From: Streptomyces cylindrosporus
GTDB lineage: Bacteria; Actinomycetota; Actinomycetes; Streptomycetales; Streptomycetaceae
Length of the DNA: 64,000 nt
Direction of reading: 5' to 3'
NCBI RefSeq assembly: GCF_022698165.1
Contig: NZ_JALDAY010000015.1
Location: 241,870 to 305,869, forward strand
A model generated the notes under the pieces. It ran no database searches. It had not been told where the DNA came from and saw only the letters and a program-made list of their open reading frames with translations. This document shows, piece by piece, positions 16,624-25,800 of the stretch (within the stretch, counting starts at the first letter, position 1; every line of letters starts with the position of its first letter). The position numbers and the translations under genes are program-made.

Positions 16624-16942
16624 CCCCGCCGTCGACGAAGTTGAGCACCCGACGGGCCGGGCGCTGGCCGTCCCGCAGATCGGGCAGCGGGTCTTCTACC
16701 GCCTCGACGACGGCGCCATCCGCGCCATCCACCGCCAGCGCCTCACCGCCCACGTCCGCGGTGGCCCCGTACGCGCCGGGGACGTGTTCCCCGCGCTCAT
16801 CGTCCGCGTCCACGGCAGCACCCCGGACGCGCCGTGCAGTCTGCAGGTCTTCCTCGACGGACCCGACACCTACTGGGCGCAGCACGTCATCTGCGGCGCG
16901 CAGGCGGGGACTTGGGCGTGGCCGGTACGGCAGGAGGTCTGA
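16604..16942 (+). CDS. hypothetical protein (112 aa)
   Basis: GTG start overlapping the previous gene by 20 bases, preceded by GAGGAGG. A beta-rich sequence with FYRLDDGAIRAIHRQRLTA. It may be a small phage-encoded partner of the upstream peptidase-like protein (position only). Confidence 0.6.
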   Translation: MSQTLTDPAVDEVEHPTGRALAVPQIGQRVFYRLDDGAIRAIHRQRLTAHVRGGPVRAGDVFPALIVRVHGSTPDAPCSLQVFLDGPDTYWAQHVICGAQAGTWAWPVRQEV

Positions 16943-16943
16943 C

Positions 16944-17273
16944 ATGGTCGCGCTTCCCGCCCACCTCACCATCGGCTGCCCGGTCTGTGACACCCCGTTC
17001 GACCTCCCGCTGACGACCGGCCCGGCCCGGCGCGACGGCGGACCCCTGGTCGTCGCCCTCAGCCTCGACATGGAGCCGATCAGGTCGCACCTGCGCGCCG
17101 CCCACCCTGAGCTGCTGGCAGCCAAGCCACCCGATACGGAGACGACAGCGGCCGCTACGTCGGCGGCCAGCGTCACCTTCACGGTCCGTCAGCCGCCCGC
17201 CGCAAACGACGTGGAATCGGCTGCGCGCCACGTCATGGCGGCGTACGCGGCCGGCAAAGTGCGGGCTCGGTGA
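16944..17273 (+). CDS. zinc-finger hypothetical protein (109 aa)
   Basis: ATG directly after the preceding stop, with CAGGAGG upstream. The N-terminus GCPVCDTPFDLPL and the later HLRAAHPEL suggest a C2H2-like zinc site, with a helical C-terminus. Role unknown. Confidence 0.6.
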   Translation: MVALPAHLTIGCPVCDTPFDLPLTTGPARRDGGPLVVALSLDMEPIRSHLRAAHPELLAAKPPDTETTAAATSAASVTFTVRQPPAANDVESAARHVMAAYAAGKVRAR

Positions 17274-17506
17274 GCTGGGCCCGGACACACGTCCGCCACT
17301 CCAGCGAACTGCGCGTGGTCATCCGCCCGCCCGACGGAAGCGTCCACGACCGCGGCCTGGTCGCGGCGGACTACTCCAGTTGGCGGCGCCAGACCTGGTG
17401 GCGACTGGTCGGCCGACCGCGCGCCTGGTACCGCATGGCGCGCTCGCGAAGCAGCAGGAGGAGAGCACGCCGCAGGAGCGCCAGCCACGTACGCCACACA
17501 ACCTGA
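17270..17506 (+). CDS. basic hypothetical protein (78 aa)
   Basis: GTG start in a GTGA overlap. Trp- and Arg-rich with no clear fold (RRQTWWRLVGRPRAWY); the C-terminus is almost all Arg/Ser. Could be a nucleic-acid-binding peptide or a marginal ORF. Confidence 0.45.
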   Translation: MSWARTHVRHSSELRVVIRPPDGSVHDRGLVAADYSSWRRQTWWRLVGRPRAWYRMARSRSSRRRARRRSASHVRHTT

Positions 17507-17528
17507 ACATCCAACGTGAGGAGGCCTC

Positions 17529-17639
17529 GTGGCCGACGAGCACGCCTTTGTCCTGACCATGGAGGCATCCGGCGAGGTCACCCCCGCCCATGCCGCCGAG
17601 GACACCACCGAACCAGGGCCTGAGGAGGCTGAGCAGTGA
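17529..17639 (+). CDS. short acidic peptide (36 aa)
   Basis: GTG 17529 with GAGGAGG just upstream. The stop overlaps the next GTG start (GTGA at 17636). Acidic C-terminus (PGPEEAEQ). Its coupling to the structural gene and a strong RBS are the evidence. Confidence 0.5.
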   Translation: MADEHAFVLTMEASGEVTPAHAAEDTTEPGPEEAEQ

Positions 17640-18034
17640 CCGCAGGACTTGCCTCCAGCCTCGTCTCCGGCTGGCTCAACACACAGCGCGCCGCCGGCTC
17701 CGCATACAACGCGGTGGCCGCTACCTACGTTCAGCTCCACACCGGTGACCCCGGTGCGGTCGGCACTTCCAACGTCAGCGCCGGTTCGGCGACCCGCAAC
17801 AGCTTCACCTTCGCCGCGTCCTCGTCGGGGTCGGCGCTGGCGCTGAGCTCCGCGCCGTCGGCGTGGACGAACGGCGGCACGAGCGAAACGCTCACGCACA
17901 TCTCCGTGTGGACGGCGTCGACATCCGGGACGTTCCTGTACTCGGTGGCACTGACGGCGTCGAAGGCCTGGGCCTCGGGTGACACGTTCACCCTGACCAC
18001 GCTCGGACTCTCACTCGGGGCGCAGGCGGCATAG
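17636..18034 (+). CDS. phage structural/minor tail protein, HTGDP family (132 aa)
   Basis: GTG start. The sequence YVQLHTGDPGAVGT, then ISVWTASTSGTFLYS, matches a family of small beta-rich virion proteins seen in actinophages (tail or fibre-associated). Ser/Thr/Gly-rich throughout. Opens the late structural region even though it lies upstream of the terminase. Confidence 0.65.
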   Translation: MTAGLASSLVSGWLNTQRAAGSAYNAVAATYVQLHTGDPGAVGTSNVSAGSATRNSFTFAASSSGSALALSSAPSAWTNGGTSETLTHISVWTASTSGTFLYSVALTASKAWASGDTFTLTTLGLSLGAQAA

Positions 18035-18055
18035 CGCCCTGACGGGGAGGTCGCC

Positions 18056-19492
18056 GTGACCACCTTCACCGACGACTTCAACAGGGCCGACGGCGCCCCC
18101 GGCGCCAACTGGGTCGATGGGAGCGGCCTGTGGACCATCGTCTCCAACCAGCTCTCGTCCGGGAGCGCGGGCGGCACGATCGTCATCCGTGCCGCCACCG
18201 CGATGGCCACGTCGGACAACTCGGCGCAGGTGACGATCGCCGCCACCGCAGCCGTCTCCCACGGCGTGTGGTGCCGTGGCAACACTGGGTTCACCAGCGG
18301 CTATCTGTGGCGCAATGACGGCACGTCGTGGAACCTCTTCTCGAACGTGGGCGGCTCGTTCACGTCGCTCGGTTCCTTCTCCGGGGCCGCTGTCGCCGGC
18401 GACGTCGCGAAAGTAACGGCCGTCGGCAGCACCATCACGGGCTACGTCAACGGCATCGCGCGCGTCACGGTCACCAACACGGCCGTTACGACGGGAACCA
18501 GCGTCGGCCTCCGCGCGGAATCCACCAACGCGCTCAGGTTCGACGACTTCACCGGCGCCGACGTCACCTCCGGCGCCACCGGCGACGCCGCACTGGCCGC
18601 GACCGCCACGCTCTCCGCCACCGCCCTGCGGGCCACCACGGGTGGCACGGCGCTCGCCGCGACCGCGACCCTCACCACGTCAGGTCTGCGCGCCACCACC
18701 GCCGACGCGGCCCTCGCGGTTACCGTCGGCCTGACCGCTACCGGGGCACGCGCCACCAGCGGCGACGCCAGCCTCACCGCCACGGCCAGCCTCACAGCAG
18801 ACGGCACCCGAGGCACAAACGGATCGGCCGGCCTCACCGCCACGGCCACCCTGACCGCATCCGGCGCCGTCGCCGCCGCCGGGGACGGAGCTCTCTCGGC
18901 GAATGCGAGCCTCACTGCATCCGGCCAACGGGCGGCAGCAGGCGACACCGCGCTTGCAGCCACCGCGACCCTCACGGCAGACGGACAACGCGCGACCACC
19001 GCCGACGCAAGCCTCGCCGCCGCGGCCTCACTCTCCGCGAACGGAGTACGCGCCACCCAAGGCGACACCGGGCTCACCGCCACCGCGGCGCTGACCGCAC
19101 AGGGCCAGATCGACCACACCAGCACCGCCGCTCTGGTCGCCACAGCGACACTCACGGCCGAGGGGACCACCGGTGCGGCGCCCGTACGTGGCGACGCCGC
19201 CCTGAACGCGACAGGCACCCTCACAGCAGACGGCTCCCGAGCCACAGCCTCTGGAACCGACCTCAACGCCGCCGCCACGCTCACAGCAGCCGGCGCCACA
19301 AACGGTGCTGGGAACGCGGCCACCGCTTTCACAGCCACCCTCACCGCCAGCGGCACAACGCACTCCTCCACCCCGGACACGGGCGCCGACATCACCGTGG
19401 GGGAGCCGTACAGCCCGTGGGCGGCCCAGGCTGCCGGGCGCTGGTCCGCGGCCGAAGTGTCCGCCTCGTGGTCTGCCTGGGAGGCGCCGTGA
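18056..19492 (+). CDS. fibre-like protein with thirteen 20-residue repeats (478 aa)
   Basis: Residues 1-172 resemble a concanavalin/LamG-type beta-sandwich (DDFNRADG..., VGLRAESTNALRFDDFTGAD). From residue 176 to about 438 there are thirteen consecutive 20-residue units of the form GD-AL-ATATLTADG-RAT, predicted to build a regular beta-structured shaft. The C-terminus is Trp-rich (WAAQAAGRWSAAEV). The protein is probably a receptor-binding or decoration fibre. The repeats differ at many synonymous sites, so the array is not a very recent expansion. Confidence 0.7.
   Translation: MTTFTDDFNRADGAPGANWVDGSGLWTIVSNQLSSGSAGGTIVIRAATAMATSDNSAQVTIAATAAVSHGVWCRGNTGFTSGYLWRNDGTSWNLFSNVGGSFTSLGSFSGAAVAGDVAKVTAVGSTITGYVNGIARVTVTNTAVTTGTSVGLRAESTNALRFDDFTGADVTSGATGDAALAATATLSATALRATTGGTALAATATLTTSGLRATTADAALAVTVGLTATGARATSGDASLTATASLTADGTRGTNGSAGLTATATLTASGAVAAAGDGALSANASLTASGQRAAAGDTALAATATLTADGQRATTADASLAAAASLSANGVRATQGDTGLTATAALTAQGQIDHTSTAALVATATLTAEGTTGAAPVRGDAALNATGTLTADGSRATASGTDLNAAATLTAAGATNGAGNAATAFTATLTASGTTHSSTPDTGADITVGEPYSPWAAQAAGRWSAAEVSASWSAWEAP
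18581..19370 (+). repeat. 60-bp-period coding repeat array (13 units)
   Basis: Inside the fibre-like gene, about 13 copies of a 60-bp unit encode GD-AL-ATATLTADG-RAT. One unit (the tenth) carries a four-residue insertion. The conserved DNA core is GCCACCCTCAC followed by a variable part. Confidence 0.85.
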
Positions 19493-19812
19493 TCACTCAG
19501 TCGTCGTTGTCCCGTGAATTCGTGTCAGCGGCCGTCAGCGTCTCCACGGCGGGCACCCCGGTCAACCCCACCAGCGATGTAGTTGAGTTCGCGTTCACGA
19601 CGGGCATCGCTAAGCCCGCCTCCGGTGATTGGAAGACCGGCTCGTGGGACGGCACGGAGCCCCGCGCGCCCGACGGCGCCTACCTTGCGCGCTGCCTCGT
19701 CGGCCCCGGAGGCACCGTTGAACTGCCCGTCGGCCAGTACACGATGTGGATCCGGATCACCGACAACCCCGAGGTGCCCGTCATCCCCTTCGGACTGCTC
19801 CGCATCACCTGA
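19489..19812 (+). CDS. phage structural accessory protein (107 aa)
   Basis: GTG start within the preceding stop (GTGA). A small beta-rich protein ending YTMWIRITDNPEVPVIPFG, typical of Ig-like or immunity-fold virion accessories that follow fibre genes. No firm family. Confidence 0.55.
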   Translation: MITQSSLSREFVSAAVSVSTAGTPVNPTSDVVEFAFTTGIAKPASGDWKTGSWDGTEPRAPDGAYLARCLVGPGGTVELPVGQYTMWIRITDNPEVPVIPFGLLRIT

Positions 19813-19868
19813 CCGCGACGCCACACCCGGTGTGCTTGCACACCACCCCCAACCCGTGGAGCACCGCC

Positions 19869-20369
19869 ATGGCCACACCCTCACCCCACCCGGCCGCCCT
19901 TGCCTCATCCGAGCTTCCCGCCCCAACTCCGGCTCCACCGGCCATGCCGTCCGGCCCCGTGTGCGCGGCGTGCGGGGAGCCCGCCGTCGTGCACTGGCAG
20001 CGCCGCCCGACCGACGACGAGCTCGCCGAGCTGGTCGCGGCCGAGCAGTCCCGCCGCGACGAACGCCTGCTCCTGGCCGACCCGCAGCTCCCGGCCCCGC
20101 AGTTCGGGCCGCTCCCGACCGCCGGCGACACGACCCGCATCGTGCACGCGTGCGCCGAGCACGCCATCGGCCTCGAGGCCGCAGCGCTCATCCACCAGGC
20201 GACGTGCACAGCGCCAGCTGCGGGGCCGCGAGACAAGCTCCGGGTGGACGCTGACGAGGTACCTGTCTGCGACTGCACACCCGAACACCGTGCTGAGCCT
20301 GCGGAGTTGCTGCCCCAGGTGCAGGCGCCGAGCCGACTGCCGGCGCACTGGGTGTCCGGCGGCGTGTGA
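19869..20369 (+). CDS. phage zinc-binding protein (166 aa)
   Basis: ATG 19869. Cys pairs CAACGEP and CDC with several His residues (IVHACAEHAIG) form a likely zinc site. The stop overlaps the terminase small-subunit start. Such proteins commonly precede terminase genes in Streptomyces phages; function unknown. Confidence 0.6.
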   Translation: MATPSPHPAALASSELPAPTPAPPAMPSGPVCAACGEPAVVHWQRRPTDDELAELVAAEQSRRDERLLLADPQLPAPQFGPLPTAGDTTRIVHACAEHAIGLEAAALIHQATCTAPAAGPRDKLRVDADEVPVCDCTPEHRAEPAELLPQVQAPSRLPAHWVSGGV

Positions 20370-21076
20370 TGACCAACCGCACCGGCAACCTCGCCGCGCC
20401 GACCGATGAGCGCCGCTGCACGGCCCACAAGAAGGGCCCGAACGGGGAGAAGGGGGAGCGCTGCCAGGCCTGGGCCCTCAAGGGCCAGACCGTGTGCCGC
20501 GTCCACGGCGGCAAGGCCCCGCAGAACCTGGCCGCCGCCCGGCGCCGACAGACCGAGGAGCGGGCCCTCGAGCTCGTCGAGACCTACGGCCGGCCGGTCG
20601 ACACGACGCCCAGCGACGCGCTGCTCGACGAGGTCAAGTGGACCGCCGGGCACGTCGCATGGCTGCGCCAGCGCGTCCAGGAAATCGAAGCCCAGGACGC
20701 CGAAGCCGGGCGCACTGACCCTGACGCCGACGAAGACGAGGAGCAGACCTCTGGCCCTGGCAGCGAGCGTCCTCATCCACTCGTGTGGGGCGTCACCCGG
20801 CGGAAGACCGGCGGTGACGACTGGGGGCGCACCGAGGAGGCCGCCCCGAACATCTGGCTGCGCCTCTACCAGCAGGAGCGCGCGCACCTGGTGAAGGTGT
20901 GCGAGGCCGCGATCCGCGCCGGGATCGAAGAGCGCAAGGTCCGTGTCGCCGAGCAGCAGGGCGCGCTGGTCGCCCAGGTCATCCGGGCCATCCTGGCCGA
21001 CCTGCGGCTGACCAAGGAACAGCAGGCCCGCGTCCCCGAGGTAGTGCCCCGGCACCTGCGCGCGCTCGCCTCCTAG
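20366..21076 (+). CDS. terminase small subunit
   Basis: Start GTG 20366 or ATG 20369, overlapping the previous stop. The N-terminal signature RRCTAHKKGPNGEKGERC, then VCRVHGGKAPQN, is the conserved Cys/His head of actinophage small terminases. A helical central part and a C-terminal helical segment rich in Gln/Arg follow. It recognises phage DNA and loads the large subunit immediately downstream. 236 aa. Confidence 0.8.
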   Translation: MMTNRTGNLAAPTDERRCTAHKKGPNGEKGERCQAWALKGQTVCRVHGGKAPQNLAAARRRQTEERALELVETYGRPVDTTPSDALLDEVKWTAGHVAWLRQRVQEIEAQDAEAGRTDPDADEDEEQTSGPGSERPHPLVWGVTRRKTGGDDWGRTEEAAPNIWLRLYQQERAHLVKVCEAAIRAGIEERKVRVAEQQGALVAQVIRAILADLRLTKEQQARVPEVVPRHLRALAS

Positions 21077-21098
21077 CGCCGGGAGGAGGCGGCTGCCC

Positions 21099-22790
21099 AT
21101 GGCCGCCACACCCGACTGGGCCGAATACGCCGCCCGCTCCTTCGAACCCCGCCCGGACGCCGACCGCTGGCCCACCCCCGGCGCGCTCGCCAAGGTCGTC
21201 GAACCGGCGAGCATGCAGACCCCCGCCCTCGACCTCGTCGACGAGGCCGTGGTCTGGGCGTACAGCACGCCGCACGCCCGCCTGATCATTTCGATGCCCC
21301 CGCAGGAGGGGAAGTCCCAGCGGGTCACCAAGACCGGGTCTCTGTGGGCCTTGCACCGCAACCGCGACCTGCGGATCGGGATCGTCTCCTACAACAAGCC
21401 GCTCGCCGAGAGCTTCGGCCGCGACGTCCGCAACTGGATCACCACCTACAACGGCGACGACGGCACCACCGACCTCGGCCTGCGGATCGCCCGCGACAAC
21501 GGCGCCGCCTCCCGCTGGCAGCTCGCCGGCCACGCCGGCGGCATCATCTGCGTCGGCCTCAAGGGCTCCCTGACCGGCCGTCCCCTCGACGCGCTCGTCA
21601 TCGACGACCCCTTCGCCGACAAGGAACAGGCCGACTCCGCCTACTACCGCGACCGAGTCTGGGGCTGGTGGCAGACCGTCGGCTCCACCCGACTCGCCCC
21701 CGGCGCCCCCGTCATCGTCATCCTGACCCGCTGGCACGAGGACGACATCGCCGGCCGCCTTAAGGCCGCAGAGGACGGACACCGCTGGCGGACCATCAAC
21801 ATCCCCGCCCTCGCCGACCACGACCCCGAGAAGGGCCAGAGCGACCCCCTCGGCCGTGAGCCCGGCGAGTGGCTGCAGTCCGCTCGCGGCCGTACGGACG
21901 AAGAGTGGGAAGCGATCCGGATCCAGGCCGGCACCCGCGGCTTCAACGCCCTCTACCAGGGCCGTCCGTCCCCGGACACCGGCAACGTCTGGCAGCGCCC
22001 CTGGTGGCGCCGCTACACCACGCCGCTGTGGTCGCAGCACCCCACCATCCCGGACGGCTACACCGTCGCCGAGTTCGACCAGATGATCATGTCCTGGGAC
22101 ATGGCCTTCAAGGACACGAAGTCGAGCGACTACGTGGTCGGGCAGGTCTGGGCGCGCCGAGGCGCGAACGTCTACCTGCTGGACCAGATCCGCAAGCGGC
22201 TCACGTTCACCGAGACCCTGACCGCCTTCCAGGCCATGGTCAAACGGTGGCCCCAGGCCACGGCCAAGCTGGTCGAGGACAAGGCCAACGGCACCGCGGT
22301 CATCAACACGCTCAAGTCGAAGATCCCGGGGATTGTCGAGATCACTCCGACCGAGAGCAAGTACGCGCGCGCCAACGCGGTCGCCCCGGTCGTCCAGGCC
22401 GGCAACGTCTTCCTCCCCGAGGGGGAGATCGCTCTGTTCGACCCCGAAGAACTCATCGGCGAGGCCGCCGACTTCCCGAGCGGCGCCCACGACGACCAGG
22501 TCGACGCCACCAGCCAGGCCCTGGCCCACATGCTCCTCGACGGCACCGGCGCCCAGGCATGGATCGAGTACGTCAAGCGCCTCGCCAAAGCCCGCGTCCA
22601 GGGAGCCCAGGCCGACGACCAGCCGCCGGCTGCCGAGGCCACCGAGGGCATGGAGCCCGGTGCCGCGCCGGAGGGCGAGCGCGACGCCCCCGCCCCACCG
22701 ACCACCCCAGCTGCTGACGTGCCGGAAGACCCGGTGGCGGCCCGCCAGCGAGCCCGTGACGCCGCGTTCCGGCAGCACCAGCGCAGATAG
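21099..22790 (+). CDS. terminase large subunit
   Basis: 563 aa. N-terminal ATPase: Walker-A-like MPPQEGKS (residues 66-73, Lys72) and Walker B LDALVIDDPF (Asp169, Asp170). C-terminal RNase H-like nuclease: first acidic residue in SWDMAFKD (Asp334) and final acidic pair in GAHDDQVD (Asp465/466). Powers DNA packaging into proheads and cuts concatemers. The C-terminal 60 residues are a Pro/Ala-rich tail. It lies between small terminase and portal as expected. Confidence 0.95.
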   Translation: MAATPDWAEYAARSFEPRPDADRWPTPGALAKVVEPASMQTPALDLVDEAVVWAYSTPHARLIISMPPQEGKSQRVTKTGSLWALHRNRDLRIGIVSYNKPLAESFGRDVRNWITTYNGDDGTTDLGLRIARDNGAASRWQLAGHAGGIICVGLKGSLTGRPLDALVIDDPFADKEQADSAYYRDRVWGWWQTVGSTRLAPGAPVIVILTRWHEDDIAGRLKAAEDGHRWRTINIPALADHDPEKGQSDPLGREPGEWLQSARGRTDEEWEAIRIQAGTRGFNALYQGRPSPDTGNVWQRPWWRRYTTPLWSQHPTIPDGYTVAEFDQMIMSWDMAFKDTKSSDYVVGQVWARRGANVYLLDQIRKRLTFTETLTAFQAMVKRWPQATAKLVEDKANGTAVINTLKSKIPGIVEITPTESKYARANAVAPVVQAGNVFLPEGEIALFDPEELIGEAADFPSGAHDDQVDATSQALAHMLLDGTGAQAWIEYVKRLAKARVQGAQADDQPPAAEATEGMEPGAAPEGERDAPAPPTTPAADVPEDPVAARQRARDAAFRQHQRR

Positions 22791-22805
22791 GAGGCACAGC
22801 AGCAG

Positions 22806-25800
22806 ATGGGCCTCCGCTCCCGCTTCACTCAGCTGGCCAAGGTGTTCGGCAACCGTGAACCCGCTGACATGCAGGCCGGCGAGGCCGCCGCCGGCATGAC
22901 CCCCAGCAAGCCGTTCTCGCCCGGCGCGCCGATCGGCCCCTACGACGGGTTCTCCCGCCACCCCCGAACCCACGACTTCGTCACCGGCTACAACATCAGC
23001 GCCCGCCCGCGCAGCCACAGCGCGGTCGCGTTCGACACCCTCCGCGGAATGATCGACGCCTACGACGTCGCCCAGATGTGCATCTGGCACCGCATCGACT
23101 CGATCCGCGCCCTGGACTGGGCGCTCGTCCCCAAGCAGGGCTTCAAGGGCGACGCCTCCGAGGCGATCGCCCTCGGCATGCAGGTGCTGCACAAGCCGGA
23201 CCGCCAGAATCTCTTCCCGACCTGGCTGGCCAAGTGGCTCTACGACGTCCTCGCCTACGACGCCGGCGCCCTCTCCCGCGTGAAGAACCGCCGGGGCGAC
23301 GTGATCGGCCTCAAGGTCGTGGACGGCACCACCATCGCCCCGCTGCTGGACTACTGGGGCGACAGCCCGGAGCCGCCCGCCGAGGCGTATGTGCAGTACG
23401 TCAACGGGCTGCCGTGGAACTGGCTCACCCGCAACGACCTCGTGTACGCCCCGTTCCGGCCGCGCTCGAACTCCCCGTACGGGTACGCGCCCCTCGAGAG
23501 CATCCTGTTGAACGCCAACACGGACCTGCGGTTCCAGACGTACTTCCTGCAGCGGTTCACCGAGGGCAACATCCCCCAGGCGATCGGCTCGTCGCCCGAG
23601 AACTGGACTCCCGACCAGGTCCAGCAGTTCCAGGGCTGGTGGGACCAGTTCATGATGGGCGACCAGTCCATCAAGTCGCAGATCCGGTGGATCCCCGGCG
23701 GCAGCAAGATCGAATGGTCCAACGAGAAGGACTTCGACGACACCTTCTCCCTGTTCCTCATGCGCAAGACCTGCGCCGCCTACCACGTCGTCCCCGCCGA
23801 CCTGGGCTTCACGGAGACCGTCAACCGGTCGTCCGGGGAGACCCAGGCGGACGTCCAGCACCGCGTCGGCGACCTGCCGCTCGTCACCCACCTGCAAGGC
23901 GTGCTCACCGCGTTCCTGCAGCACGACCTCCACCTCCCGCTCGACTTCCGCTTCGACACCGGGCAGGAGAAGGAGGACCGGCTCACCCTCGCGCAGGCCT
24001 GGCAGATCTACATCGACGCCGGCATGGCCTCCGCGGACGAAGGCCGCAAGGAACTCCTCGGCCTCCCCGTCGACCCCCGCCGGCCGGTGCCGCGCTTCCA
24101 CAACACCCCGCGGCTCGGCCCGGTGCCTCTGCTGGCCATCGAGGGCATCGCAGGAAAGATCGACCCGCTCACGTACGGGCCGGCCGAGGACCAGCTGCCG
24201 CTGCCCCAGCCGTTCGTACCCGCCCCCGGGGTCATCTCCGACGCGGGCACCAGCGACGCCAAGGCCGCGAACACCGCGGAGGACGGCTACCAGACCCTCG
24301 TCCGGGAGGCCTCCCAGCACCAGGCTGTCGACGCGGCAGCGGAAGCGGCGCAGATGTCCAAGGACGGCGCCGCAACGGCCGGGATCACCGCGCAGACCGG
24401 GCTCGTCGGCTACGACCTCCTCGACCACGACGAGCACCAGGAGGAGAGCGAGGAACCCGGGCAGGAAGCGGAGTTGGCCAAGCAGGAGCTGGCCGCATTC
24501 CGCCGATTCCGCCAGGCACGGCGCCGCAGCAAGGTGTGGCGGGACTTCGAGTTCCGGCACGTCGACCGCGTCCGCGCGCACCGCCTCAACGACGCCGGCC
24601 GGCTCGCCGTCCGCAAGGACACCGGGCAGATCGCCGCCGCGGGCCTCGCCGTACGGGCCGCGGACACCGGCCGCGTCCTCATGCTCCAGCGCGCCCTCGC
24701 GCCAGACGACCCGGCTGGCGGGGCGTGGGAGTTCCCCGGCGGCGGCATCGAAGAGGGCGAGAAACCCCTGGCGGCCGCCGTGCGGGAGTGGGGAGAGGAG
24801 ACCGGCCTGATCCTGCCGTACGCCCCGGAGGCCGCGGCCGCGCACGCCTTCGATAACGGGCCGATGTGGACGCACGGCATCTACCAGGGCTTCGTCTACA
24901 CCATCGACGCCGAGGACATGCTCGACCTCGGCTACCGCGACGCGGTCACCAACCCTGACGACCCCGACGGCGACCAGGTCGAGAGCATCGCCTGGTGGGA
25001 CCCCGCCCAGCTCGCCGGCAACCCCGCCGTACGACGGGAGCTGCAGGACTCCCTGGGGACGGTGCTGCCGCTGCTCGCCGTCTGCCCTTGCTGCGACGGG
25101 GGAGGGGAGCACAGCAACGGATCCGAGTGCCTGCACTGCGACGCCTCCGGCACCAGCATCGGGGCGAGCGGGCCCATGCCGTGCGAAGGAGCCCTCGAGG
25201 GGACCGCGGACGTCACCGTGACCCCGGACGGCGTCTACACCTCGACGTGCCCGTGCGGCACTCCGGCCGTGTACGACGACCTCGACGGCTGGCAGCACGC
25301 CGACGGCTCGATCGGCCACGACGAGGACCTCGAGTCCGTCGCCGACAAGATGCGCGCCATCGCCAAGGCGGCCGGCGGCCGCCCAAAAGGCGGAGGCGCT
25401 GAGGGCGAGAACATGGCGGCACGGTGGCCCGGCTGGAAGGTGGACCTGAAGGCCATCGCCTACTGGACACCGCGTCTGGCACGAGCCCTCAGCGCCGCGG
25501 TGGACAGCCACCAGCTCGCCGAAGGCTGGCTGTCCGTCGCCGTCCAACCCTCCGCGTCGACGAAGCGGGAGCGGATCCGGCTCCTCGGCGCCCAGGCCCG
25601 CGCCTGGCTCGCCGCGCACGACCCCGGCCTCGCCGCAGCCCTCGAGTCGACGCTGCACGGCGTCTACACCGACGGCTACCTCATCGGCACCGTCGCCGCC
25701 CGCGTCGCCATCGCCGAGGCCGGCGTCAGCGTCGCCGGAGCGTCGAGCCTGACCACCGGCTTCGGCGAGTGGACGCCCGGCGACACCAAGGCCGCCCAGC

